Part shown: positions 10,933 to 22,719 of the stretch, in pieces
Numbering within the stretch: position 1 is the stretch's first letter
Layout: each line of letters opens with the position of its first letter
Origin: Andrena cerasifolii
Lineage: Eukaryota; Arthropoda; Insecta; Hymenoptera; Andrenidae
Reading direction: 5' to 3'
Length of the DNA stretch: 64,000 nucleotides
Assembly: GCF_050908995.1 (NCBI RefSeq)
Contig: NC_135118.1
Location: 4,650,001-4,714,000 of the forward strand
Notes under the pieces: generated by a model
Seen by the model: the letters and a program-made list of their open reading frames with translations, nothing else
Databases searched by the model: none
What the model was told of the DNA's origin: nothing
Translations under genes and position numbers: made by a program

Positions 10933-11694
10933 ATTCGAAGAATGCGGTACTTCCACTTTCTTCATCAAAGCATTCTCAATTTCGACCTATTTTTCGAAGC
11001 GCTAAAGTGGGGAGCCCCTCGATTAGTAATTAAGTATTAAATATTAATTCCCGATAGGGTGGAGGGGGGTGAGTCTAGGAGCGATTATCTCTGATATTCC
11101 CCCGTGGAAGGGTGCGCGGCCAAGCGAGAATAGCAGCGAAAATGAATCGCCGGGCATAACAATTTTATCGCGGCTCGTGTTTATTGGCCCTTTTGCCTGG
11201 CCCCGTGGCACCGCAGGAAATGTAAAAATTTCGGCCCGAACATAATGGCCGGCCGAGTACGAGAATCGGGCAGATCGTTAAGTTATGGGGCCCGCGGGGC
11301 CCCGAGACGTTTTCCTTTTGTCTATCGTGTTGCGCGGAGAAATGCAGCCGGGGAGATAAGGTTCGTTAGTGGGCGAAAGGTTAAAAATAAGTCGGCGCGT
11401 AGGGGCAGCCCGTCATAAATCTGGCAATGCCCGGTGAAAAGCCTGGCTTGCACCCTAAAAACAAGGATGCATCCTCGGCAGCGTCCCGTCGACCATTCGT
11501 CGAACTCTGTCTCGACCCCTTTTCGCTACCCCTGACCTTGATTATTATTTCTGTTCCCTCTTAGAATCTCTACTCACCGCCGGTATCACAAGCTTCGACC
11601 AATATAACTTTATTTCTCCGAACATATAGCAATAACTCCTATCATCAGCTCGCAGTACTAACACCGCACATTCCTAATCACGATTCCTTTGCGT
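10933..11694. other. Non-coding; GC-rich block about 11060-11550
   Basis: The block has TAATTA and TTTATTGGCC words in otherwise GC-rich DNA (about 11025-11460) and then relaxes to mixed composition. There is no gene, repeat or RNA signature. Similar blocks recur through the window and may be conserved non-coding DNA. Confidence 0.35.
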
Positions 11695-11696
11695 TA

Positions 11697-12529
11697 GGGG
11701 AATGTGGGGCAAGACGGGGTAGCCCCCGTATCTCGTGATACAAACGCACTAATTAAAATTGATCACACGCGTTGGATGCGTCGCTATCGGCGCCGTCAGT
11801 CAGCAGCGAATCAATGAAACATGTGGACGCGTGACGAAGTTAGATCAGAATTTATAATTTATTGGGACTCCCTTACCTTTTCCTTGTTTTTAGCACCCGT
11901 GACGGTGATATAATAATATAGAAGATCTCCGGTACATGTATGTGTTTCTGAGGCAGAATTTAGCTGGCTATAAGGTACGTATATTATTTTATACTTTTGT
12001 AAATAATGTTTCGGGCAGTGTTTATATGATTGCAGTGAGACGAGAAGGGGCATGATGGGGTAAGTCTCATTTTCATTACCTAGAAATGAGAATCAAAGTT
12101 TCTCACTGTTCCAGGATGGTTAAAAACTACAGACGGAAGATGGACTGAGAGAAATGATACTTCTTTTCTATTAATTAGTCGAAAAGAACTGATTCCCTTG
12201 TGGAAAGGTGGATAAGCTGCCAAATACGTTCCAAATGGGCTCATTTCTCCTGTGTTGATGTAGGAGATAAGGAAAATAAATAATTACTTTATGTACATGT
12301 ACTTTATTTATATTGTTTTTTAATTGGTAATTTTTTAATTAGAAACGACTATTTCTGAATTTTTTTTATTTATTCCATTGAAACCTCTGAAACTTAGGTT
12401 GATTCACAGTTAAACTGCAAGACTTATTACCAAAGAATGGTTCAGACATAAAATTGATTAGTTGATTATGAAAATCTGTGTTTTATTCATCATCAAACCT
12501 TAACTACCCCGTCTTGCCCCACCTTCCCC
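11697..12529. mobile_element. TA-flanked GGGG-terminus element, 833 bp
   Basis: TA lies at 11695-11696 and 12530-12531. The termini GGGGAATGTGGGGCAAGACG and the inverse of CGTCTTGCCCCACCTTCCCC match closely and run on through GGGTAG. An internal word GATGGGGTAAGTCTCA near 12052 resembles the terminus. No transposase is present. The TA duplication suggests the IS630-Tc1-mariner group. It shares its terminal design with 1-1037 and 16508-19197. Confidence 0.65.
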
Positions 12530-12531
12530 TA

Positions 12532-12959
12532 CGACCGATTATCCTTAATCCCTAGTCCCACTACTTCTCTCCCGTGTCACAGTACCTTTCCCTCCGCTTC
12601 TCTAGCTCGCTCTCGCTCGTTCTTTAATTCCTCACTCGCCGTCACTTTCTCCCCTTCTGTCCCTCGCGACAACCGTTAAGATTTTCCGTAATGGTACTTT
12701 AACGGTGGCGTCGGCGTGTTTCGTCACGCCGAGGGGTTTGCGTCCGGGTTTCGATAGGTGTTTTGCACATTGATATATTTTCTGGGAAGCGCTCGAAAGC
12801 GTTGTCCCCGGGTCTGCGAACGTTTGCTGCGAAAACAAAGCAAGCTCGGGGCTCGCTTTGTACGGCTTCGCACGAAACTGCCCCGCCAGAAGCCGATCGC
12901 TCGGAAACGCCAGACCGACTTGAAGGGGCACTTTTCAGAACCTTCTCTCACTCGAAGTG
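12532..12959. other. GC-rich non-coding spacer
   Basis: Pyrimidine-rich near 12540-12660, then GC-rich. Overlapping open frames on both strands (12632-13014) have no domain and look compositional. Confidence 0.4.
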
Positions 12960-14056
12960 TTAAGGTAAATGTCCTAATACCTGGACGGGGGAAAAGCGAT
13001 TGAGAATTTGGCAATTATACAAGTCGATTTATATAAAAACAATTTTGCAATTACGTGGGGCACTGCGTGTATTTTGTCATTAAAAAAACCAATATGTTAT
13101 TGAATTGAATAATTTTTGTAAAATATTGAGAATTCATAGTTCTTACAATGGCCCAATTCCTGGACAGCTTAACTAGTATGTCCCGCTGTCCCGATTTTAC
13201 TGTCCCAATACTTGGACACAGGATGAAACATCAGCAATTTGAATGTTTTCTAGGGAAATTAAATAAAAAAACAACACAATAGTTTTTCCTATTGGCATAT
13301 TTTTTCTGTATAAGGAATTTATTCAAATCAGTAAACAAACTTGAGTAAACACCATCTATTCCCTAGTAGCATTTCTGGTTGGCCCACAGTATCCCCAAGT
13401 TGGGAATTAGTTGGCCATCAAAATGCCAACAATAAATGCTACTAGGGATTATTGAATGATTAATTTTAAGACTATGTGTATTCGTGTGTGACACGCGAAT
13501 GTTACACATGAATATTGAATTGAATATTATCATTAAAACAAGATAATAAGAATACAAAGTAATAATTGCTAAGGTGTTAAATAACGATGTTAATATTGCG
13601 TCAACAATAAATCGTACTTATTTCACAGTTTGCACACATGGTCAGGTTTAGGGCCGTTCCGGAATTTCACTGTACCAGTAGATGGACACGCAAATAAAAA
13701 ACTAATAAGACCTTTAATTTTAATCTTCCAATCAAAAAATAATACTACAAGGTACCAATGTACTAAACATTATTAATTATATTCGCTTAAGAAAAAGTGG
13801 AGACTGTTTAGCAGATCAGATAAGAGCAATACTAAAATGATGTAAAGTGGAGAGTTCAATAAAATTTATTTTTATTACGAGTGTTACAAGTTTACTAAAA
13901 AAAAATATGTACACGAATATATTTTATTAAATATTTGAATAATTGAATAAAATAGTTATATTATGAATAAAGCGAATATTAAATGTAATAATCATTATTA
14001 TTTACACTAGTGTCCAGGTACTGGGACGTGTCCAGGTATTGGGACATTTACCTTAA
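12960..14056. mobile_element. Inverted-repeat element of about 1.1 kb, probably TTAA-flanked
   Basis: The ends TTAAGGTAAATGTCCTAATA and the inverse of TATTGGGACATTTACCTTAA match over at least 26 bp, continuing into CCTGGAC. TTAA at 12960-12963 and 14053-14056 may be the target duplication or part of the terminus. Internal words TCCTGGACA, CCCAATACTTGGACA and TGTCCAGGTACTGGGAC repeat the subterminal motif. The body is AT-rich and non-coding. A small palindromic MITE is nested at 13361-13447. Confidence 0.55.
13361..13447. mobile_element. 87-bp palindromic mini-MITE
   Basis: CCCTAGTAGCATTTCTGGTTGGC-type left arm pairs with GCCAACAATAAATGCTACTAGGG-type right arm (arms at 13361-13383 and 13425-13447). 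A second inner pair is GGGAATTAGTTGGCC with its surroundings. ATT flanks both ends and may be a 3-bp duplication. The element lies inside the 12960-14056 element. Confidence 0.45.
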
Positions 14057-15070
14057 TAGTATGGCGCGCGGTAAGGCGACTCCAGACAGGTTTCTTTAAT
14101 AACGAACCAATTTATTAACCCCCACCCTCTGCTCCCTCACAGTTCACCCAGAGATCTCTATGACGGTGGCAGGAGAACTACTCCGGGATATTGACACGTA
14201 TAATGCAATTAGCTGGCCGCGATCCCAGAACACGCTTCAGACGCCAAGGGGGAAGGTGTTTGAAGCTGGATAGGGGGTGGATCGATCGTACCTTCGTCGG
14301 CCAATAATTGTAATTAGTAATCAACACCATTATGCGCCTCCGGCCCTCGGCCATCCCTCCCGTGGCTGCCATTAAGGCGATTGTACGATTTCCACGGTGC
14401 CCCTCCTTCGCTCGCATATTTCTTTCGCTCGGTTTAATTGTGCCTCGAGAAGAAATTCTTTGACGACCCGTTGGACTACGGATTTAGGAAGGACGGGGAA
14501 GCTGGATTCCGAGATGGTCGGGGAGGGCGGTTTTATTAAGGGAATAAACGCGACGGCTCGGTATAGAAACGTCGACGCTGACTGCGTGATTATAGCGGTG
14601 CTTTTAGGGGTCGCGAGGAGAGGGGATGGAAATTTTCTTGAGGAACAAGGGGAGCTGCGTTCGCGAGGAGGGGCAAAAGTGGTGGGCAAATTAAATATGA
14701 ATCTGATTTGCGTTTCAACCCGTATCGAGCAGAATAATTACCTCCTTGGGTCGGGAGAAGTATTTCGATTGTTTCGGATCGATTTTTCAGAATAATCCCG
14801 TTAGTGTCAGGTCGCGGGATTTTCTAGCAACTCCGAGATTTCGGCAGGGTCGACGTGAAACGCAATTTCTTGCCGCGCGCGGTAAAGAAACCTTGAATTA
14901 ACATATTAATTAAGCGTTTAATAAATCAGCTGGTTATTGCCTGCGCGCCCGCTTCGAAACGCGGTCCCGTCTTGAAAATGAAGTTATCTGCATCAAATAG
15001 AGATTACAGTTAACGAAGTTGGGCCAATTCGTTCCAACTATTCGCGGAAACTTTTCTGCGGCCGCGCATC
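14057..15070. other. GC-rich non-coding block
   Basis: Contains open frames on both strands (14178-14795) with no recognisable protein. AT-rich words such as TAATTAGTAATC (about 14308) and ATATTAATTAAGC (about 14900) are homeodomain-type sites set in GC-rich DNA, but single words are not evidence of an enhancer. Confidence 0.35.
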
Positions 15071-15806
15071 TTAAGGGGAGGTTCCGGTCTAGAGCCCCAA
15101 AAAATAGGTGATCTTTAGGAATTAATTAAAGGAAAACTACTATTTATAATTTAATCGGACTTTTTGCATTGTATTAAGGATATATTACGCTAGAGAAATA
15201 TATTTTTTGTTTTATAATTAATCATTGCAGACGGCACTGGGGAGTCGTTAAAGTCAAGGCGTCAAAAAATTCATCCAAATCGGTGGGACCTGTATTCCCA
15301 AAAGTTATTATCCGATTTGACTGAAACTTTTTTTATTTCGAAGAATATACTTCTGGCTAGGGGGAAGACCAGAAAAAATATGAAAATGACTTTTTTTTAG
15401 AAAATAACGACACTTGAAGTTTGAAATCACTTTTTCCCTATAGTTTTCATCCTTTCGACGCCTTAGAAAATTATAAATTTTCAATTTTTTGTATTTTTCT
15501 GGTTTCTCTTCTAGCCAGAAGTATATTCTTCAATGTAAAAAACTTTCAGTCGAATCGGATAATAACTTTTCGAGATACAGGTCTCACCATTCTGAGAACA
15601 CTGTTTCGAGAAAAACGCGTTTAAAGTTTTAAGAAAGTGCCGAGTGGCCGGGTGTTACCCATGCATTTGATACTACTCAAATGCCTATAACATCGGGAAT
15701 TGTACAAATTTCAACAAATCCTTTTAAACGCGTATTCCTAAAAGATTGAACATTCGAAAACTGAAATAAAAAAAAAATCGACTTTCAGACCGGAACCTAC
15801 CCTTAA
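15071..15806. mobile_element. TTAA fold-back element, 736 bp
   Basis: TTAA stands at 15071-15074 and 15803-15806. The termini GGGGAGGTTCCGGTCT and AGACCGGAACCTACCC are inverted. A second, inner inverted pair is formed by CGAAGAATATACTTCTGGCTA (near 15340) and TAGCCAGAAGTATATTCTTC (near 15515). Both arms also carry ATCCGATTTGACTGAAAC / CAGTCGAATCGGAT words. No coding capacity. Family features match the other TTAAGGGG elements. Confidence 0.7.
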
Positions 15807-16505
15807 TCTCGACCAGCGAATAATCCTTTGTTAAAGATTTCTTGGTCGAGCGCCGCGCATTTCCCCTTTCCAAACAGAAAAGGAACCTCTTCCTGCGATT
15901 CGTCTGTGAACGGAATTCGACGTTCTACGATCGCTTAATACTGTAGTCTTTAACGAAACAACATTCTACTCGAAACGAAATATGGAATTTTAATTGGCGA
16001 TGACACCTGTTCGCATCTGACGATCAGAGTCGATACGCCGATGTACGTAGGAAAGGCAGCCTCGTCGAAGTGGAACGATTTTAAGCCTCGCCTCGCTCGA
16101 TGACCTCGAAGCTATTGTACCGTTACAAAAATTAATTATAAATTTACGCCGATAATGAAAGTTCCCCTCGCAAAATATGCCGTGTCATTCAACCGCGTTA
16201 TGCTCCAACGGTGTCATAACGAAGGTCAGAAATCGCCCGGCGGTCGTGCACTTCTTTCACTACAGTTTAAATCGGTCTACAAATTATTTACACGGTTTTT
16301 TCTCCCCCTCGGTAATCGGGCGGAAACAGGATTTTGCCGCTTCTCTATTTTCACGGTCAGTGGCTCGCAACGGGTTTCACGATTCCTTCCATTCGAAAAG
16401 GTCGAAGCCCAGTGAAGTTATTGATTGCTGTAAGAAACATTTCTTCCATCGCTTTAGAAGCGAAAGGAATATTTGTCCTAGAATATTGTTCGAGAGGCTG
16501 CGAAG
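15807..16505. other. Mixed non-coding spacer
   Basis: Short overlapping plus-strand frames (16155-16597) have no domain. No repeat or RNA signature seen. Confidence 0.4.
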
Positions 16506-17443
16506 TAGGGGAGAGCGGGGACAAAAGTAACACTTTTTACATTTCGCCTAGCCAACAATTATGTTTTATAGATATAAAAATGAAAATCGCGCCTTAAGAT
16601 ACTATGTTTCTTTGTCTATCATTTGGGCCCAGATTCAGCCTTAAGTGATAAGTGGTTAAAAAGTTATGGCAGTTTTCCTCAGTGACTGTCATTGTTACGT
16701 TTGTCCTGCAGGGGTAGGACGAAGGTAACACTAATTATTTTCAGGAGAACTGAGTAAAAACACTTCGTCCAACACAAAAAATGATTTTTTATTATGAGAA
16801 ACGATAGAAAGAAACATTTAAATAAATATATTTTAAGTAACGATAAAAACAAATAAATTTTAAATAACGAAGGGTGGAAAGCATAATCAGCTTCGAACAC
16901 TTCTTTGATATTGCGTATTTAGTTAAATGATAGATATTAAATTTCACCTAATCAGAATTAAAATTATGACATACATAGTGAAGATCACCAATGGTGCAGT
17001 CTTCGTGGGACTAACCCTTAAAATTTAGACATTGGATCCACTTCTCTCTCGAACAGCTTTCACTGAAAGGGTCCAATCAAACCAGACATAGACAATCATT
17101 ATCATCTGAAGAATTCCTATCCTCTATGCTACTTTGCTCGCCCGAGTAACATGTTACTTTCGTCCCCGTAGCGGCGTGTTACTTTTGTCCCCAGCCATGT
17201 TTTTCAGAATAGAACTGTTATAACATACAAACTATACCAGACTTGTTAAAATCAAATACAGGAATTTATAAAGACATTATCTAAGAACGCTGTAGCAAAT
17301 AATTGCTTTAATATCTATAGTTTAACTATGAATATTAACAACAAAAAAAAACAAAATAGGAGAAACTTAGCTGAATGATCTAAATAGCAAGTTTAGCTTG
17401 CCCAGGGTATACGATTCGTGTTACTGCTCAGCGTCACTCACAA

Positions 17444-17985
17444 TGGGAGGACACCATGTGATAGACGTCGATTTTGATGAGCCTTGGCGCGATGGATCTA
17501 TGTCGAAAATAAGTAAATAGGTGTCCGAGCGTTTCAGCCAATAGGCCTTAATAATAGAGATATTTACATATAAATTATTAAACATTTCATAATGGCCGTT
17601 GGGTTCTAGAGGGTAAAAATCCCACACTACCCTGACGCCTCCGGGGGATTCCCCTCTGGAGGAGTCGTGGTGCCTGTTGAAGATTTCCCCAAGTTAAAAA
17701 AAAAATTATAAAAAAAAAAATGTAACGTGGAAATATCATCAAAAGGCACCCCGATGCCTCCAGAAGGGAATTCTCCGCTGGCGCCAGGGTAGTTGTGAGA
17801 TTTTTACCCACTAAAACCCCACGGCCACTACGAAATTTTTAATAATTTACTTATAAATATCTCTATTATTAAGGCCTATTGGCTGTAAGTGCTGTAACGC
17901 TCGGACACCTATTTACTTATTTTCGACATAGTTCCATCGTGCCAAGGCTCATCAAAATCGGTGTCTATCACGTGGTGTCCTCCCC
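17444..17985. mobile_element. Fold-back element nested in the 16508-19197 composite
   Basis: The arm GGGAGGACACCATGTGATAG at 17445 is matched by the inverse of CTATCACGTGGTGTCCTCCC ending at 17984. Pairing continues through GATTTTGATGAGCC, AATAAGTAAATAGGTGTCCGA, CCAATAGGCCTTAATAATAG and GGTAAAAATC, with a centre near 17700-17730 made of A-rich sequence. Arms are about 250 bp each. I could not find a clear target duplication, so ends may extend a few bases either way. Confidence 0.6.
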
Positions 17986-18074
17986 TTGCCAGTACAATAA
18001 AAGAGGCACTATACGCACGTCACTGTGTAAAGCAAAGGTTTTGGAAATGTTTGAGGAAGGGGGCGGGAAGGCGT

Positions 18075-19175
18075 GTTACTTTTATGACGCCGCACAGTGG
18101 TTCGAGCATACTACATGCTAGCTGGAGAAAATTATTTTTTCTCGGTATTGGGTTTATATGGGGTTCAAATTGTTAGAAACAAACCTGATTCGTACCACAG
18201 TTTATTATTTCACTAAAAATATCAGTAAAATAAAAATATGACTAATTCAATAAAGGAACAAGAACAAAACGACAATATTGTACTTTAACTATAATTATCA
18301 GTTGCAACATTATGTTCATTCCTGTAATTTCTGAGTTTTCTGTGGAGTTTTAACAAAATTTCGAGCCACAGTTGACTCACCTAATACAAAATGGCTATTA
18401 AAACAGTGTTTTACTATATGTTCCACGTCGTTCCACGCAACAAGGGTTGAATGTACGGAAAGTAGAGATTTTCTAGTTTTTTTTTAATCACACGATCGAT
18501 CTGCAAAAATTTGAAAAACTATATTTTGTGAATTTTTTTCGAGTGCGACGCTCGGCAGGAGAGGTAGCACTGTTGTTATATTTCAGACTCTATAATGTAA
18601 TGTAATTAACAAGAAATTAATAGTTATAAGGCACACTTATAGTTATAGTTAATCTATAATACGTATAGAGTCTGAAATATAACAACTGTGCCATCCCTCC
18701 TGCCGAGCGTCGTACTCAAAAACAATTCACAAAACATAGTTTTGCAAATGTTTGCAGATCGATCGTGTGATTAAAAAAAACTAGAAAGTCTCTACTTTCC
18801 GTACATTCAACCCTTGTTGCGTGGAACGACGTGGAACATATAGTAAAGTACTGTTTTAATAGCCATTTTATGTTAGGTGAGTCAACTGTGGCTCGAAATT
18901 TTTTTTAAAACTCCACAGAAAACTCAGAAATTACAGGAATAATCATAATGTTATAACTGATAATTATAGTACAATATGTTAAATATATAGTTAAAGTACA
19001 ATATGTACTGTCGTTTTGTTCTTTTTCCTTTACTGAATTAGTCATATTTTTATTTTATTGATATTTTTGGTGGAATAATAAACTGTGATACAATTTGAAC
19101 CCCATATAAACCCAATACCGCGAAAAATAATTTTGTCCAGCTAGCGTGTAGTATACTCGAACCACTGTGCGCCGT
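18075..19175. repeat. Very long inverted repeat (about 0.5-kb arms, ~70-base loop)
   Basis: The left arm runs to about 18593 and the right arm begins at about 18665. Matching blocks include CGCACAGTGGTTCGAG, GGTTTATATGGGGTTCAAAT, CCACAGTTGACTCACCTAA, GTTCCACGTCGTTCCACGCA, ATCACACGATCGATCTGCAA and TATTTCAGACTCTA, each present in inverse form in the other arm. By eye the arms differ at only a few percent to about ten percent of positions apart from small insertions. A transcript across it would form one long double strand, a structure that the insect siRNA pathway can process. Transcription is not shown by the sequence. Confidence 0.8.
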
Positions 19176-19199
19176 TACGTTTGTCCCTGCTCTCCCGTA

Positions 19200-19964
19200 C
19201 TGCAAAATTACAAAGCTTCTTTCCATGTCCAACATCTGAAAAGAAAATGTAAAAGGAATTCGAATTTTTTTCGGGAATGAACCATCTTCCCTTGTACAAT
19301 CCTTTTTTCCCCTTCGTGGATTCTTCCTCAGCGCGTTATTACAGTACAGCCTTCGCGGAGACAAGATATCCGCGCGCAGGGCAAAATGGCTTTCCTCTCC
19401 GTGGAAAGGCAATTGTCTCGCTCCTCGGATTATACAGCAGCGCCGCCATAATTACGCCTAGTTTTAATTAACTTCGCGCGAATTTCAGCATTTATTTCGG
19501 CGAATAAGTGGAGGAACACTGTCTCCACGGCCTGGAACATCCCTCAGATTGCTGGCGAAGGGTGGACACAGAGGAGCGACGTCTTTTTTCGAGGAAGACG
19601 TTGTTTTAAAAGCTTGCTTTGGAAACGATTCTATTAATTCTGTTATATATATTATATAGATTTTGTAATTCCTCTTTTTAGGTATGGGAATAACGATGAA
19701 GTAACTTTTGGATCTTTTGTTTTCCAATGGGATGCAAGCAGTGGACACCAGAATTCTGTTGAATATTCTCGAGAGTTTGGCACACATTTTGAGTTTCAGG
19801 TACGAATGACGTTCTTAAATGTAGAAAATGATTTTGAAATCGATGACCGAACTTTAGGTATACAGACGTACCCAGGAATGTCAGGGTCTCAGTCCAAGCA
19901 AAAGGTTGAAAATGAGTGCTTCCTTTAATTCATAAAACGAATTCTGTAAGAATAGCGATGACTG
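19200..19964. other. Mixed non-coding spacer
   Basis: Short frames on both strands (19277-19787) have no domain. Nothing else seen. Confidence 0.4.
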
Positions 19965-20157
19965 CACTGCGTTCCACATTAGAGCGTACTCAGCTCGCGC
20001 AGGGATACACTGTCGATTGGTAGTAAACCGGCAGGGAAAGTGCTACGACCAATCGCGAAAGTGCTGCGACCAATCGCGTGTGTCAGATCCGTGGGAGCTG
20101 CGCAGTTCGGTCGCAGACCGGTAGGGGCGTTGGTACGCTCTTATATGGAACGCAGTG
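19965..20157. mobile_element. GC-rich MITE-like inverted repeat, about 193 bp
   Basis: CACTGCGTTCCACATTAGAG at the left end is matched by the inverse of CTCTTATATGGAACGCAGTG at the right end, continuing into CGTAC. The interior contains a two-copy tandem of AAAGTGCTACGACCAATCGC-type units (20036-20076). No clear target duplication was found, so the superfamily is open. Confidence 0.5.
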
Positions 20158-20691
20158 TAAATAGGTACATTCAAGGTTTGGCAAGAGGTCTAATAAAACT
20201 TCAAATTCCGATTTGAAAAGTGCATATTTTGTAAGTTTTAAAATATTTTCGTTAAGTGTAAAAAACATGTTTTACAAGTACCTTTTTTCTTTTTTTTCTG
20301 TTCTCTTTTTCTTCTGCCCGTGTCTCGCGCGGGATAAACTGTTAGGTACTTGACACTCCGGCCCGTGCCACCGCACGGGATAAACTGTCAAAGGGGTAAG
20401 GTGAGGTTTTATAACAGCCTTATTGCTGCACTTAGTGTTTTGTGTACCTGTATCTATTATGTACTTTCTTTGTATTCGGTTCCTTTTTATTGTACAATAA
20501 ATACATAGCAATAATAATAATACGGTGACTGGCAATCAAAGACCTACCACAAATTTCTTTGTCTCTCAATTTCCTCCCCTAAACTTCTCCTATGAAACTT
20601 ATTATTGCTCGATATTCCTCTACTCATCTTGAAAACGCCGAAAGTTTCTAGATATAGGTACATATGTATTTGCTGTGCACGATGAAGTACT
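20158..20691. other. Mixed spacer with a short direct repeat
   Basis: The word GGGATAAACTGT occurs twice about 60 bases apart (near 20330 and 20388), each after a GC-rich CGCG or CCGCAC stretch. Otherwise unremarkable. Confidence 0.35.
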
Positions 20692-21135
20692 TTAACCCTT
20701 CGTTGACACTGTGGGTGGGAGCCAACCATAAGCTGATTTTGACGTTCTGTACCTTCTGTATGCCAAATAAATACCGTTTCTCCAAAGTCGACTTATAAAC
20801 TATTTTTTTTCTCAAAATATTACATCTGAACAATAACCCTATAATTTTGTTAGCTTCTAATATTGAAATTTGTAAAAGTTACAATTTTTTTAAAGATTTT
20901 CTTCGTTTTTCTCGACATATGGTAATCTAGAATTTTTCCACAAAAACTGTGATAAAATTTCAATAAAAAAACTATTGGAATACATTCTGGAGGCCTTGGA
21001 AATAACCCATTATTTTTTTCATAACCATTGGATTCTTTAGATGAGAATGGCAGTCGTTCAAAAATTGTTCTGGGTGTGAGCCACCCAGGTATGTCAAAGT
21101 TGATGGAAAAAAGAGGTGTGCCAACGAAGGGTTAA
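20692..21135. mobile_element. TTAA-flanked MITE, CCCTTCGTTG terminus
   Basis: TTAA stands at 20692-20695 and 21132-21135. The ends CCCTTCGTTGACAC and the inverse of GTGCCAACGAAGGG form the terminal inverted repeat. A second pair (GGTGGGAGCCAACC near 20713 and GGGTGTGAGCCACCCAGG near 21071) lies inside. Non-coding. It resembles the TTAACCCTTAACTGG family at 39492 and 45681 in end design. Confidence 0.65.
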
Positions 21136-22383
21136 GTATGATATTTAAAAAAAAATTATAAACATTGCGGCAGTGATTTCTTTCCGCAGTCATAGGTACG
21201 TGTCTTTCTTCAACGTTCCAAGGGCTTGTCGAAGACGTTGAAAAATTCTACTTCTTAAAAAAAAAATGTACTAATAGAAAAGCCGTGGGTAGTAATAAAA
21301 TGTTTTACGAACTAACGAACTTAAAGTCCTCTCCATGCTGATTCATTCGTCTCGGCAGCTATCGCAATTAAAACTGTGACATATAACATATACATAACTA
21401 CAACCAAAATATCAATCACAAACCACAGAAATGTCACACCTGAAAAGGCCCATTGCTTTTGATCGTGTGCCCCAAAAGAGCCTACATTACAACTTCGGAA
21501 TTACTCTAAGAGGCCCTCGCATTCATGTATACTGAAATCGACTCTATCAAAACTCCGCTATCGCGAACACTTGACGAACATTTTAGCCCAGCTCCATCGC
21601 AAAGAAATAGCCCGTACACCAGCAAAAGGCAGCCAGGTAGAATCATGCGAGGTGCGACAATAAAATTTCGAGAATAATTTTGTTTCCGTCAAACGTGGCA
21701 ACAATGTAAACAATTACGTTCTGCCGATGTGTAGCCTGATCCCCATCTACTTACCTGCACGCGAAAAGTAAACATTGTGAATGGTTTTAGATGTTATGCA
21801 AGTTGGTTCGCGTAAAGCCTCGTGGCCGCTAGCAATAAACTTGCGACATTCATTGCGGAGTTGTAATAGACAGGTGTTCCGACTCCTGTCCAGAATGTGT
21901 GACATTTTCGTCCTAGTTCTTCTGGCGCCCGGCAGATTTCGTGGCTGTTGTAAAGGTATTTACATATATATATACAGGCCTGGTATGGAATTCCTACTCG
22001 TAGTGGAAGGGGAACACGCCACGCATGCGTGTGGCACGTTCCCCCTCCGTCACACGTAGGATTTTTCTGGCAAGCCCAGTAATACCATTACAATCTTTAC
22101 TACCACAATCTCATTAACACATATGTATATGCCTTCTAAGTCACGACGCCTCTCGCGGCGGCCAGGGAAACTAAACCGAAATCGGCACACAAAATCGACG
22201 GGGTAAAAGGTGCAGAGTCGGAACACCTGTCTATTACACCGTGGTGCAGACACGCGGGACATATCTTCCGGGACACTTTTCTGGCAACTACTTGCAGGCA
22301 AGAACTTGCGTAAAAAAATTGCTGTAGTGTAAACACTCATGCAAGTTTCTTGCTAGTAGCCACGAGACTTAAAGACGTGTTTT
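21136..22383. other. Spacer with two inverted-repeat structures
   Basis: AATAGACAGGTGTTCCGACT (about 21867) is repeated in inverse form at about 22216 (AGTCGGAACACCTGTCTATT). Between them, 21990-22068 is a separate palindrome centred on ACGCATGCGT, with arms of the type TCCTACTCGTAGTGGAAGGG and CCCTCCGTCACACGTAGGA. These may be remnants of one larger inverted-repeat element. A short TATATA run at 21964 is part of a microsatellite. Confidence 0.45.
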
Positions 22384-22660
22384 ATGGTAGCGAGAGTTTT
22401 TAATTTCAAAATCTACCACAACGTCGAAGCAACCCCCCCCCCCCCGTATTCGCCTGATTTGTCTATTTGTGATATGTTTTTATTTCCTCGCGTAAAAGGA
22501 ATCACGGAAGGAAGACATTTTCAGTCAGTTTACGAAATTCGAAGTGATGCATTGCGGTTATTAAAACAGATACCGCACAGCGAGTACGAAAAATGTTGTC
22601 TAAGGATCGGAAGCCGTGTGTACACTGTGCCTACAGTCTCAAGGGGACTGCTTCGAAGGT
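22384..22660 (+). pseudogene. Fossil mariner transposase, C-terminal part
   Basis: The plus-strand frame contains PPYSPDLSICDMFLFPRVKG followed by GRHFQSVYEI and LLKQIPHSEYEKCC. This is the mariner-family segment carrying the third catalytic aspartate (the D of ICD in this copy, of the D,D34D triad) and the following KGxxFxSxxE and xxIPxxEYxxC stretches. The usual WxxRWxxC(I) ending is degraded to RIGSRVYTV. No first or second catalytic aspartate, start or terminal inverted repeats are visible, so this is a truncated relic. A run of 12 C (22434-22445) lies inside the proline segment. The frame stays open to 22719 but the last part no longer resembles the family. Confidence 0.8.
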
Positions 22661-22719
22661 CGAGGGCGATGGCCTCGTGTCTCTTTAATTTTAAAAGTAA
22701 AATCTTTAAATGCGATTAG

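Larger units (their letters stand above)
16508..19197. mobile_element. Large TA-flanked GGGG-terminus composite element, 2.69 kb
   Basis: TA lies at 16506-16507 and 19198-19199. The left end GGGGAGAGCGGGGACAAAAG and the right end (inverted: CGGGAGAGCAGGGACAAACG) match and run on through TAAC. Subterminal copies of GTTACTTTTGTCCCC occur near 17150 and 17185 and a weaker one near 18073. The interior is a composite: a fold-back at 17444-17985 and a very long hairpin at 18075-19175 whose right arm runs into the outer right end. No transposase frame survives. Confidence 0.55.
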
